NCBI GenBank assembly: GCA_937922655.1
Contig: CALAJH010000012.1
Span: forward strand, 124,001 to 188,000
DNA length: 64,000 bases
Direction: 5' to 3'
Origin: an uncultured Bacteroidia bacterium
GTDB lineage: Bacteria > Bacteroidota > Bacteroidia > J057 > CALAJH01
The stretch's first letter is position 1; each line of letters opens with the position of its first letter. The notes beneath the pieces are model-generated. The model did not search any database, was not told the DNA's origin, and saw only the letters and a list, made by a program, of their open reading frames with translations. Of this stretch, positions 1 through 9,107 are shown piece after piece. The position numbers and the translations under genes are program-made.

Positions 1-54
1 TACGCGAGCATGAGCGGTACGGGCAGCGCAGTCTATGGAATATTCAAAATGTAG
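1..54 (+). CDS. ispE: IspE 3' end (CDP-methylerythritol kinase), partial
   Basis: Reading frame 1 from the first base is open for 17 codons and ends at TAG (52-54). The peptide, YASMSGTGSAVYGIFKM, has the SGTGSAVYGIF signature found at the C-terminus of 4-diphosphocytidyl-2-C-methyl-D-erythritol kinase, the GHMP kinase of the MEP isoprenoid pathway. Only the tail lies in the window, so the call rests on this one conserved motif. Another GHMP kinase is possible but fits less well. The ORF track missed it because it has no start codon here. Confidence 0.7.
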   Translation, partial: YASMSGTGSAVYGIFKM

Positions 55-212
55 TTTATTCTTATTTATAAGAGATAAAAAATATTGAATTTGAAGTTGT
101 TTTAAGGTTACATATATCGATACTTATCCTTATTTAAAAGCGGTAAACAACAATCTATTTAAGGCGTTTGTAGAGAAAAATACAATTTTATCGCTTAAAA
201 AAAATAAAAATT
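55..212. other. AT-rich spacer upstream of asnB
   Basis: These 158 bases hold no ORF. They are strongly AT-rich and presumably carry the asnB promoter. A TTTG occurs at 167-170, but no good TAnnTTTG box follows at the right distance, so no promoter is called. Confidence 0.5.
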
Positions 213-2090
213 ATGTGTGGAATCGTCGGATGGGTAGGGCCGGGAAAATTTGATTCGGAAAAATTCGAAGCCGGGCTAAAAACGTTGTCGCGGCGCGGAC
301 CGGATTTGCAGGCTATGAAAAAAATGGATGGTGCGATTTTGGGTCATACCCGTCTCGCTATTTTGGACCTTTCTCCCGCCGGCAACCAACCTATGACCGT
401 TGGCGAATTGACCTTGGTTTATAACGGCGAAATATTCAACTATCCACAAATAGCGGAAGAAATCCGACGTATTCGCCCTGAAATACAATTTCAATCCACG
501 GGTGACGCGGAAGTTCTGCTTCGTGCATACGAGACGTGGGGCGCAAAATGCGTGGAAAAATTCAACGGTTTTTTTGCGTTTGCGATTTACAACCAAACCA
601 CCCAAGAACTTTTTGCCGCTCGGGACCCACACGGCATTAAACCCTTTTGGTACGTCCACGACGAACGGGGTTTTTTCTTTGCATCCGAGGCAAAAGCTTT
701 GTTTGCCGCAGGTTATCGATTCGACCTCAATCCCGTTTCCGTTTATCATTTTTTTCAGCTCAACTACGTACCCCCCGACACTTCGATTTGGAATGGCGTT
801 TATAAACTATTGCCGGGTTATAGTTTGACGCTTGAAAAAAACACATTGAAACTTGCGCCCTACCCCCCTACCCTACCTTATCCCGAACTTCCCCATCCCC
901 ATGCAACAACATATCCACAAATACAAGAAAACGTAAAAGCACTGGTGGAAAACGCCGTAAAAATACGGTTGATTTCCGACGTCCCTTTGGGGGTGTTTTT
1001 GTCCGGAGGCATTGACTCGTCGATTGTAGGCGCGATGGCCGCCAAGCACCAACCGGAATTGTTGACGTTTTCCATCGGCTTCGACGACCCGCTTTTCGAC
1101 GAAACCTATTACGCCGAGCTTGTCGCAAAACACATCGGTTCGCGACATACAACGTTCAAATTAAGCTTTGAGGACTTGGCGCAGAGCGTAAACGGATTGT
1201 TGGATTATTTGGACGAACCTTTTGCCGACTCTTCTGCGATTAACACCTATATTTTGTCGGAAAGGGTTTCCAAACATGTAAAGGTTGCCTTGTCCGGCGA
1301 CGGCGCCGACGAACTTTTCGGTGGATATATGAAACACGTCGGTGAGGCGAATGTCCGTGAAAAATCGATGCTTAATCTATTTATTCGAGGACTTTATCCA
1401 TTGATAAAGCATATTCCAAGCCATAGAAACAGCGTAATGGCACGTAAAATATGGCAAATTAAGAAATATGCAGAGGGAATGTTGTTGTCGCCTCAAGAAC
1501 GATATTGGCGTTGGGCAAGCGTACAAGACGACGACTTTTTACGTTCAATGATTAAAACAATTCCTCATAAGGAATTGCTTAATAAAGCGCGTTCGGTATA
1601 CTTGGAACGAATTGACAAATACAACGATATGAACGGCGTATTATCGGCGGATATGTATTTGGTTTTGACGGGTGATATGCTGACCAAAGTGGACATGACT
1701 TCCATGGCGCATTCTTTGGAGGTTCGCCCTCCTTTTTTGGATATACATCTTACGGATTACGTCGAAAAATTACCGGCCGAAATGAAAATAAAAGGTAGCG
1801 ACAGAAAACGGGTATTAAGGGATGCATTTCGGAAATATCTGCCGGAAGAATTATACACAAGACCTAAACAAGGATTTGAAGTGCCGTTGCGAAAATTGTT
1901 TATTGGACCTTTGAAAAACTATATTGAAAAAGAAATCGTCAATCGTGAAAAAATCGAATCTTCGGGATTGTTTCGTTATCCACCGATAGAAAGATTATGG
2001 AACAGCGTTAAGTCGGGCGGAAACACAAAAGAAGATTGGACGTTGTGGGCGCTTATCGTTTTTATACATTGTACCAACAAGTACGATTAA
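213..2090 (+). CDS. asnB: Asparagine synthase (glutamine-hydrolysing)
   Basis: Class II glutamine amidotransferase plus ATP-dependent synthetase, making asparagine from aspartate and glutamine in the cytosol. The start is fixed by MCGIVGW, because Cys2 must become the N-terminal nucleophile. The N-terminal glutaminase domain (about 1-210) has RRGPD, GHTRLAI and YNGEIFNY. The synthetase domain (about 235-600) has the ATP-binding SGGIDSS loop and the LSGDGADELFGGY motif. Its 625 residues are normal for AsnB. In Bacteroidota such enzymes can also sit in envelope polysaccharide loci, where they amidate sugars or proteins, but nothing adjacent suggests that here. It converges on the histidine kinase gene, and the two stop codons share a TTAA (2087-2090). 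Confidence 0.93.
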   Translation: MCGIVGWVGPGKFDSEKFEAGLKTLSRRGPDLQAMKKMDGAILGHTRLAILDLSPAGNQPMTVGELTLVYNGEIFNYPQIAEEIRRIRPEIQFQSTGDAEVLLRAYETWGAKCVEKFNGFFAFAIYNQTTQELFAARDPHGIKPFWYVHDERGFFFASEAKALFAAGYRFDLNPVSVYHFFQLNYVPPDTSIWNGVYKLLPGYSLTLEKNTLKLAPYPPTLPYPELPHPHATTYPQIQENVKALVENAVKIRLISDVPLGVFLSGGIDSSIVGAMAAKHQPELLTFSIGFDDPLFDETYYAELVAKHIGSRHTTFKLSFEDLAQSVNGLLDYLDEPFADSSAINTYILSERVSKHVKVALSGDGADELFGGYMKHVGEANVREKSMLNLFIRGLYPLIKHIPSHRNSVMARKIWQIKKYAEGMLLSPQERYWRWASVQDDDFLRSMIKTIPHKELLNKARSVYLERIDKYNDMNGVLSADMYLVLTGDMLTKVDMTSMAHSLEVRPPFLDIHLTDYVEKLPAEMKIKGSDRKRVLRDAFRKYLPEELYTRPKQGFEVPLRKLFIGPLKNYIEKEIVNREKIESSGLFRYPPIERLWNSVKSGGNTKEDWTLWALIVFIHCTNKYD

Positions 2091-5000
2091 CTTGGACTTT
2101 TTGCCTCGGCTTTTACCCGCTTTCTAGCGATAAGTTCCGGGCCAAACATTTTAATTACTTTGACCACTTCGTCAATCTTAAAAGGTTTTCCAATAAAATA
2201 AGACATTCCGGCTTTCATGCATTCCGCTTTGTTTTCTTCAAGAACCGCGGCTGTTAATGCGATAATAATAGGTCTTTGTGTTTGGGGAAACCGGGAAACA
2301 ATTATTTCCGTAGCTTCGATTCCATCCATTTCCGGCATCTGTATATCCATAAAGATTAGGTCGTAAGGCACTTGGGAAACAGCAGCAATCGCTTCTTTAC
2401 CGTTGGCAACAACATCGGGTTTATAACCGCATTTTTCCAACAGCCGTACCATAATTCTTTGGTTTACCGGACTGTCTTCGGCAATCAAAATATACAACGG
2501 AAACAACTTGGACAGCTCGCCGGAAAGTCCTCCTTTTGTTGCCGATAAACTATTGCTTATTGATAAATCTCCTTTCAAAACGTTGGCCAGTAAACGAAAG
2601 AACTGCTTTTGTCGAACGGGTTTGGGTACAAATATTTCCATATCGCCGACTTGTTTTCCTTGAATACTGCCCGACGTCAAAAAGATAATTGGAAAATTAT
2701 TTTCTCTAAACTTCGCTCTAAAAATACTCGACAAAGCGATGGAATCTTCGACGTTTAACCTTGTACCAATGACCGCTAAATCAAACTTTTCAACATACCG
2801 AATATCACTCAACGAGCTAAACTTAAAGACTTTTACGCCGTATTTTTCAATACATTGAGATAATATTGAGCGGAGCCTGTCGTTTTTTTCGACAAGAATT
2901 ATAGACTTGGACGAAGGAAAAACGGGTTCGGGATGCCTTGATTTGTTTTGAGTTGTAAAAAAAGTTAAAGTAAAAAAGAATTCCGCACCCTCACGGGAGA
3001 CAACCCCAATTTGTCCTCCCATTAGCTCGACCAAAGACTTACTAATGGCCAACCCCAAACCGGTTCCTTCATGTTTTCTTCGATGCCCCGTTTCCAATTG
3101 TACGAAGGGAACAAAAAGTTTATGTACTTCGGATTCGCGAATTCCGGGCCCCGTGTCTTTTACTATAAATTTCAAATTTAATTGGTTTTCGTTGGATCCC
3201 AGTAAGGAAACATGAACAAACACCTCGCCTTTTGAAGTGAATTTTATTGCATTACTTACCAAATTCGCCAATATTTGACGAAGCTTGTTGCCGTCTCCCG
3301 CAACCCATTCGGGTACATCGTCTTCTATAAAATAAATGAGTTCCAATTGCTTTTGGTGGGCTTTTGCCGAGAATAACTCGAATACGCTTTCAATACTATA
3401 CGACAATTCAAAAGGTTCGGATTCAACTTTCAAACTTCCGGAATCGGCTTTGGAAAATTCCAAAATATGATTGATAATCGTAAGCAGATTATCGCCCGAA
3501 ACCCTAATCGTTTCTACTAATTCTCGTTGTTCCGACGTTAATTCGGTCTCTAAAAGTAAACCCGTCATTCCCAACACTCCGTTCATCGGGGTTCGGATTT
3601 CGTGGCTCACCATGGCAAGAAAGTCGGTTTTTGCGCGAGACATAGTCTCGGCTTCTATTTTGGCTGCTTCCAATTTCTGTTCGGCCAACTTTCTACTGTT
3701 TATATCATAAATTACCCCCGTAATTCCAATAAAGTCCCCGTCGGCGCTTCGATTGGCATTCAAGTTAAATTCCACCCAAACCGAAGGTTCTTTATCCGAA
3801 TGACGTATAATTTTGGTGTCAAATCGCACGCTATCCTTATAGCCCGTTCTCAGTTCGTTATATAAAGTAATGGCCAAGTCTTTGTTTTCCAAAATAAAGT
3901 CAAAAATTGATTTTCCCACGTACAAATGGTCTGCAATGCCTGTAATTTCACTCCATGCAGGATTAAGGAAGACAATATTCCCTTCAATATCCGTTTGAAA
4001 TATAATTTCCCGAACGCTGTTAACAACGGACTTATAATGCTCTTTACCTTGACGCAACTGTTCTTCTACAAACTTTAAATCGGTGACGTCCCTCCCAACA
4101 AAAAGATATTCATAAATTTTATTTGAATCGTCGAACATTGCTCTTGCCGTCCATTCAAGCCATTTATAGTCGTCGTTGGAAAACAATACTCTGTGTGTAA
4201 ACTTGACCATCGGCTCTTCCGCGGAAACCGTGGATAGAACAGAATTTATACCCACCGTGTCGCTTTCGGGTATTTCGGGTACAAATTCATAACCAATCAA
4301 GGATTCACGGGTAACTTTGAAAAATCTTATAAAAGCTTCATTAACAAAGAGTACATGAAATGTTGAGTCCGTCCTACAAATAAGTTCGGTCTGGTCTTCG
4401 ACAATTGCACGGTATTGCGCCTCCCGTTCGCGTAACGCCAATTCGACGTTCTTTGCAAAAGTTATATTTCTTAGTATCAATGCGGCGTCTCCATTCCCAA
4501 GACTGAATATTCGAGCCTCAAAGTAATCGCCATTGAAAAAAATCTCCGTGATTTGAGGTGTATTTTCTGCAACGGCTCTATGAAAGAAAACCATAATTTT
4601 GGCGGATATCTCCGGATTGAAAATTGAATCGAGATATCTTCCTTGATTTTTGGCATTCGAATAACTTGCTTTGCAGTATCCATCGGCGGATATCCTAAAG
4701 TACTCGTCGGGTAAAACTTCAAACAACGCCTCTAATTCTTTATTTTTAAAGTGCAATTCATTGGCTACATTATCGCTTAAAATTCGGGAAATTTTTTCAT
4801 AGGTTATATCGGTTGCAACACCCAACATTAGACGAGAACCGTCGGACAAATACAGTGGCAATTTCGTAGACTGAAACCAAAATTCTTTACCATAGTCGTT
4901 AATGTAATGAACTTCCGCTTTTATAGGTTTATCGGAAGTGAAAACGGATTCTTCAAAGTCGGTGAATGCAGGAAGGATAGGGGTAAGACTATTCGGCGCA

Positions 5001-6655
5001 AGTATTTCATTGTTATGTGTTGGTGGATTGCCAATGATTTGATACAATCTAACTTCATTAATAAGAACAAGGCTACCCTCTCGGTCTCTAACATATATCA
5101 GACTCGGATTTGAATTGATAACGTGCATTAAAAATTCGCTTTGCCGAATTACTTTTTGTTCGGCGACGATACGTTCCGTTATGTCAAGTGCAAATTGTAA
5201 CGTATAGTTGGAACTACCTGCTTTGATAAACGTATTTCCTAGAATAAAATATCGGTTGCATCCATCCAGTATTATTGAAATTTCATCCGATTTGGATTTA
5301 AAGATAGTGTCGATAGCATCATTGTCTTTGATATACAAATTGGTAAAAATTACGTTCGAATACTCGTCCAACAATCTTACGGCTACCGGTAAAGAATCCA
5401 AAACACTCTTAAACAATTCCTTTTGACCCAATAGTTCGTTTTCTTTATTTATTTCGTTTGTTTTGTCTTCAAGAATGCCCAATATATAAGTTTCATTTTC
5501 GGAAATATGAAGAGGAACTTTTCGAACTTGTAGGATTTTTCCGGTAGAATGTCTCCAAAAGTAATTTAAAGTTTCATATTGTCTTAAAGCAAGCGTACGC
5601 TTGTCATAAAAATCAAATAAAGAAATTTCATCGGACGAATAACCCAGTTCTATATCGTGCTTGTTGATAAGGTCCGCGGGTGTATTTTTTCCTTTTAGTC
5701 GAGCAAACAGTTCATTGCAACCCATGTATTTACCTTTGCCGTCTTTCCAAAAAATTCCAAGCGGCAGATTTTCAATAACCCTTTGCAACAATACATTAAC
5801 CTCGTTCAACCGCCGTCTTGTAGAAATTTCTTCGGAAATATCACGCATAACTCCGACAATTCCGGTAGTTTCTCCGTGCCAGTTTTTAATAATCGACAAC
5901 GTGGCAAACACCACAATTTTTCGACCTTCCTTGGTACGTAATGTGGTTTCGCCCGTCCACACACCGTTTTGTTGCAAAGTGGAACTCACGGACTCGTGCG
6001 TGGCATCTTGATATTGGTCGAAAAGTAATTCGTTAAATGTTTTTCCCAATGCTTCATGCTCGGTATATCCGAACATTCTTTCCGCAGACAGATTCCAACC
6101 CGTGATTATATCTTCGGAATTGGTAGAGACTACGGCATTGCCAAGTTGTTGAAATAAAAACGACTGAAACTCAATTTTTGTTTGCGCTTCAAGTCTGTCG
6201 GAGATGTCTCTTACCGAAGTAACGTAATATATTAACTCTTGATGTTTAACCGATTTCGTTCGAACCTCTACGGGAATATATTTTTCAGACTTCGATTTAA
6301 ATCTAATGCAAAGCGGATGTTCGGAGATGTTAGGAAAGCCGACAAATCTTTCCAATGCATCGGCTAAGTCGTCAGGATGTAAATAAGCGAGTAATTTGGT
6401 TTGCAATACCTCGTATTTTTGATAACCCGACAAATCAAGCAATGCTTGATTGACATCCACAACTACCCCGTCTTTGTGCAAAACCAAACCTTCGAATGCA
6501 GTTTCTATATAGCCCAATAATGAGGCGTTTTCGTGGAATATGTAGTTTGAATTTAATTTTAGCCAGTGTTCGACTAGGGAGACAAAGGCGGATTCGTCCT
6601 TTGCACAAGACCTTAGTAATTCTAAGGTGTTCTTAGGTATTCGACTGAAATCCAT
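2087..6655 (-). CDS. Multi-PAS hybrid sensor histidine kinase
   Basis: A 1522-residue soluble sensor kinase with no signal peptide or membrane segment. About eight PAS-like modules fill residues 45-995, many ending in the typical RDIS/DIT linker. Next come a HisKA domain with the phosphoacceptor in VSHEIRTPMNG (near residue 1018), a HATPase domain (about 1075-1195; NLVSNAIKF, DTGPGI, GTGLGLAI) and two receiver domains. The first receiver (about 1210-1330) is degenerate: the usual phosphoacceptor region reads DLAVIGTRL, with no aspartate. The second (about 1345-1475) is intact, with FMDIQMPEMDG. Its start overlaps the stop of the M48 gene (TAATG), so the two are translationally coupled. Signal and target are unknown. 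No DNA-binding output is present, so a separate HPt or response regulator is expected. Confidence 0.93.
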   Translation of the reverse strand: MDFSRIPKNTLELLRSCAKDESAFVSLVEHWLKLNSNYIFHENASLLGYIETAFEGLVLHKDGVVVDVNQALLDLSGYQKYEVLQTKLLAYLHPDDLADALERFVGFPNISEHPLCIRFKSKSEKYIPVEVRTKSVKHQELIYYVTSVRDISDRLEAQTKIEFQSFLFQQLGNAVVSTNSEDIITGWNLSAERMFGYTEHEALGKTFNELLFDQYQDATHESVSSTLQQNGVWTGETTLRTKEGRKIVVFATLSIIKNWHGETTGIVGVMRDISEEISTRRRLNEVNVLLQRVIENLPLGIFWKDGKGKYMGCNELFARLKGKNTPADLINKHDIELGYSSDEISLFDFYDKRTLALRQYETLNYFWRHSTGKILQVRKVPLHISENETYILGILEDKTNEINKENELLGQKELFKSVLDSLPVAVRLLDEYSNVIFTNLYIKDNDAIDTIFKSKSDEISIILDGCNRYFILGNTFIKAGSSNYTLQFALDITERIVAEQKVIRQSEFLMHVINSNPSLIYVRDREGSLVLINEVRLYQIIGNPPTHNNEILAPNSLTPILPAFTDFEESVFTSDKPIKAEVHYINDYGKEFWFQSTKLPLYLSDGSRLMLGVATDITYEKISRILSDNVANELHFKNKELEALFEVLPDEYFRISADGYCKASYSNAKNQGRYLDSIFNPEISAKIMVFFHRAVAENTPQITEIFFNGDYFEARIFSLGNGDAALILRNITFAKNVELALREREAQYRAIVEDQTELICRTDSTFHVLFVNEAFIRFFKVTRESLIGYEFVPEIPESDTVGINSVLSTVSAEEPMVKFTHRVLFSNDDYKWLEWTARAMFDDSNKIYEYLFVGRDVTDLKFVEEQLRQGKEHYKSVVNSVREIIFQTDIEGNIVFLNPAWSEITGIADHLYVGKSIFDFILENKDLAITLYNELRTGYKDSVRFDTKIIRHSDKEPSVWVEFNLNANRSADGDFIGITGVIYDINSRKLAEQKLEAAKIEAETMSRAKTDFLAMVSHEIRTPMNGVLGMTGLLLETELTSEQRELVETIRVSGDNLLTIINHILEFSKADSGSLKVESEPFELSYSIESVFELFSAKAHQKQLELIYFIEDDVPEWVAGDGNKLRQILANLVSNAIKFTSKGEVFVHVSLLGSNENQLNLKFIVKDTGPGIRESEVHKLFVPFVQLETGHRRKHEGTGLGLAISKSLVELMGGQIGVVSREGAEFFFTLTFFTTQNKSRHPEPVFPSSKSIILVEKNDRLRSILSQCIEKYGVKVFKFSSLSDIRYVEKFDLAVIGTRLNVEDSIALSSIFRAKFRENNFPIIFLTSGSIQGKQVGDMEIFVPKPVRQKQFFRLLANVLKGDLSISNSLSATKGGLSGELSKLFPLYILIAEDSPVNQRIMVRLLEKCGYKPDVVANGKEAIAAVSQVPYDLIFMDIQMPEMDGIEATEIIVSRFPQTQRPIIIALTAAVLEENKAECMKAGMSYFIGKPFKIDEVVKVIKMFGPELIARKRVKAEAKSPS

Positions 6656-7464
6656 TAAGGCAAAGACGATTTGAACTCGGAGTACCTAGTTTCAAACGCT
6701 TGACCCGTTCCACAAGCTTCGGCTTTTTTGTTGATGTTTTCGACTCGCTTGTCGGGTGCGGGATGAGTACTTAACCACGCCGGGGTCTTCCCGCTTTGAC
6801 CGCTATCAACCAGTTTTTGAAAAAATCCTGCCGTACCATTGGGTTCGTAATCCGTTTTACACAAGTATTTTACGCTGTACTCGTCGGCTTGTGTTTCGTC
6901 TTTTCTACTGTAACTAAGCAAAGCCAAATTGGCGGCAACATCTTTCAACGTGCTCGAATTCTTGCCAAGCGCCATACTTAAAAGAAAGTCCAAACCATAC
7001 GCGGTTGTCAATCTATCCGTTGAATGTCTTAGGTCGGCATGAGCGATTTCATGCCCCATTACACCGGCGAGTTCGCTTTCTTTGTCAAGGAATTTTATCA
7101 AACCCGTGTAGACGTAAATGTACCCGCCGGGAGCGCAAAATGCATTCAACGTCGCGTCGTCGCGAATTATTTTTACCTGCCATTCGAAACGGTCCCGATA
7201 ATTTATTTCCCCCGTGTTAAGCAGGGCATTGGTAATTCTGAGTATGTGAGAATACGCGACGGGATAAGCGGTTTCATCCAATAAAGGATAAGTAGCGGGG
7301 TCGCTCTTTATCTCTTGGTCGAGCTGTTTACCTAATTTAATATCGTCTTCGACGGAAAATACGTTTACTCCGCCGCCTTTACTGCAAGAGGACGTCCAAC
7401 TTGCAACAAGGAGAATTATGGCGGCAACGACTATTCCAAGGTGAATATTTCTTTTCATCTTCAT
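6655..7464 (-). CDS. M48 family metalloprotease, lipoprotein
   Basis: A zinc metallopeptidase of the M48 (HtpX/Oma1/BepA-like) family. It has a lipoprotein signal ending at the SSC lipobox (Cys about 27), so it is probably anchored in the envelope on the periplasmic side. The active site GHEIAHADLRHS supplies HExxH, and ETQADEYSVKYL supplies the downstream glutamate ligand. At 269 residues it is the single-domain form, without the TPR tail of BepA. The family generally acts in outer-membrane protein quality control; a role here is inference. A second in-frame ATG two codons downstream is equally possible. The 3' end is coupled to the hybrid kinase by TAATG, which suggests the kinase or its pathway responds to envelope state. 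Confidence 0.9.
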   Translation of the reverse strand: MKMKRNIHLGIVVAAIILLVASWTSSCSKGGGVNVFSVEDDIKLGKQLDQEIKSDPATYPLLDETAYPVAYSHILRITNALLNTGEINYRDRFEWQVKIIRDDATLNAFCAPGGYIYVYTGLIKFLDKESELAGVMGHEIAHADLRHSTDRLTTAYGLDFLLSMALGKNSSTLKDVAANLALLSYSRKDETQADEYSVKYLCKTDYEPNGTAGFFQKLVDSGQSGKTPAWLSTHPAPDKRVENINKKAEACGTGQAFETRYSEFKSSLP

Positions 7465-7476
7465 CCGTTATAAGCG

Positions 7477-7484
7477 CAAATATC
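7477..7484 (-). promoter_or_regulatory. Possible -7 box for the M48-kinase pair
   Basis: On the minus strand this reads GATATTTG, one mismatch from the Bacteroidota -7 consensus TAnnTTTG, and lies about 13 nt before the M48 start codon. No convincing -33 TTG was placed, so this is a weak call. Confidence 0.3.
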
Positions 7485-7576
7485 AATAATTACGGTCGAT
7501 TTTCAAAATATACTTTGGATTTTACCGGATACAACCAAATTAAGGTTGAAAACCTCCCGTTGATTTAAAGATGTAG

Positions 7577-8113
7577 CTACTTGGTAAAACCTATGCCAAC
7601 GCCGGCCGACAACCACGGCACAACGTGATAATAGTTTCGGCTAAAATCACCCGACCTCCGATACAATCCGTATTGAGCGCTTAAGCTAGGTTCGATAAAC
7701 AAGCCCGAGTAACCCACCTTAAATCGATTACCCATAACCGCCCCTATAACCGCCAGCCGACCGTTTCCCTCATATATTCTACCAAATCCTACCGCTCCAA
7801 ACGATACGGATGGTCCTATAAAAAAACCGAACAGAGGAACTTCGACCGGAGCATTTCTTTTTCGGGTGGTGTAAAAACGTATTTGTGCATCGACAACGAC
7901 TCCTGCGCCGAGACTACGTGCCAGTGGCAACCAGTTCGCGTTAACGGCAATGCTTGATCCGTATGTAAACGGAACCCTGTTTTCAACCATGACGCTCAAA
8001 CCCGCTATCGCAAAAAAGGGTGCGGACAATCCCATCGAAGCGGCAACGTCCTGAGAAAATCCTTGCCTGACGATAAAGGCCATAAGGACCAATGCTATGG
8101 TTTTACGTTCCAA
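7577..8113 (-). CDS. Putative small outer-membrane beta-barrel protein
   Basis: 178 residues with a signal peptide (cleavage likely after GFSQ). The mature part is rich in Gly and aromatic residues in alternating hydrophobic strands (FFIGPSVSFGAVGFG, GLFIEPSLSAQYGLY, VPWLSAGVGIGF) and ends close to an aromatic-rich C-terminus, all of which fit a small outer-membrane barrel, perhaps DUF3575-like. No family is recognised with certainty. Its start lies 19 nt inside the upstream unknown gene, so the two are very probably cotranscribed and functionally linked. Confidence 0.6.
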   Translation of the reverse strand: MERKTIALVLMAFIVRQGFSQDVAASMGLSAPFFAIAGLSVMVENRVPFTYGSSIAVNANWLPLARSLGAGVVVDAQIRFYTTRKRNAPVEVPLFGFFIGPSVSFGAVGFGRIYEGNGRLAVIGAVMGNRFKVGYSGLFIEPSLSAQYGLYRRSGDFSRNYYHVVPWLSAGVGIGFTK

Positions 8114-9090
8114 TTTTCGTAACGATTCAAACGTTGTTCGTGTGTTTTACCTTTTCTATATCGTAAAACGTATATAGCGGAATTGATAGGAGGAATCGCA
8201 AGAAATATTAACGTTCCAATGGAATAAGAAAAAGCGTCAACATTGTCTTTTCCTTCGAGTAAATATTGTAATGCCGCCCAAGAACCTACTCCAAAAAGTG
8301 TTCCGGCAAGCACGCCGTAAGCATCGGCTTTAACCCATTTGTGCGTTGGCGCTCTCAAACTGTCGGTAGACCATAAGGTGTCCCGTGCGCTTTTTTTTAT
8401 CCATCTTTGAGTTTGACGTTGAATTTTTTTAGCCAAGCGTCTTTGACGCCTAGTGGTATCAACGGTGGGAAAAAAGGGAATTATATTTTCCAAACCGTTC
8501 ATTGATTCCGAATGGAGACTAAATTTAATGGATGCGAATAAGTTTGTATCCTCAACGTCGTCCGCGGCGTTAAACCGTCGATTAACCCAAAACAATGCAC
8601 TGTGTTTTGCCACGGAAAGTGTAGCAAAAACAATATTTTTTTGACTTGCACTCAACTTGTCGTCGGACTGAACGACGTGCAAAACGGCATCTAAATAACT
8701 AATGTAGTCGGTTATCGAAATATTTGAATCGTTAAAATTAAATATCATGTCTAGATATGCAATTTGCCGTTTAGATAGCGACAATTCCGAGTATAAATCG
8801 GTTCGATTGTTTAGAAAATTGGGGTACCTTGAAAAAACGCAACCATATAACTCCTCAGCCTTCAAATCGGGTATGTACCACCCTTTGCAGTTATACTTTA
8901 AATTCTTGACAATCAAGTTTACCGCTTCAACCTCGTCAAGATTGTTTTCAAATCCTTTTAGAAGTTGGTTGTGAGTTTCACCCAAAAATTCGAAGGGATT
9001 GTTTTGTGCGTACCCAAAACTTGTCAAGACCGCAACGATGGCAAGCGCATCAAGGATATTCCGTTTCAATATAAACAAACTATGCATCAT
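8095..9090 (-). CDS. Uncharacterised exported protein, two C-terminal TM segments
   Basis: 331 residues, function not recognised. The N-terminus has a hydrophobic export signal ending near GYAQ, directly followed by an NPFEFLGETHNQLL stretch; similar [NP]-[FY]-x-G-x-x-HN openings recur in unannotated Bacteroidota exported proteins. The middle (40-200) is mixed helical, residues 200-235 are very basic (RRQRRLAKKIQRQTQRW), and two hydrophobic helices follow at about 260-280 and 290-310. A second ATG one codon downstream (MMHS) is also usable. It starts 17 nt after the glycosyltransferase stop and overlaps the next gene by 19 nt, so it sits in the middle of a minus-strand gene run. Confidence 0.6.
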   Translation of the reverse strand: MMHSLFILKRNILDALAIVAVLTSFGYAQNNPFEFLGETHNQLLKGFENNLDEVEAVNLIVKNLKYNCKGWYIPDLKAEELYGCVFSRYPNFLNNRTDLYSELSLSKRQIAYLDMIFNFNDSNISITDYISYLDAVLHVVQSDDKLSASQKNIVFATLSVAKHSALFWVNRRFNAADDVEDTNLFASIKFSLHSESMNGLENIIPFFPTVDTTRRQRRLAKKIQRQTQRWIKKSARDTLWSTDSLRAPTHKWVKADAYGVLAGTLFGVGSWAALQYLLEGKDNVDAFSYSIGTLIFLAIPPINSAIYVLRYRKGKTHEQRLNRYENWNVKP

Positions 9091-9107
9091 GGTACCCGGC
9101 CTTGTAG

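Noticed and set aside
163-200. Promoter for asnB
   Set aside because: A TTTG is present, but the sequence at the expected -7 position (TATCGCTT) does not fit TAnnTTTG.
502-1152. Overlapping ORFs inside asnB
   Set aside because: They are shadows of a conserved enzyme gene with no independent support.
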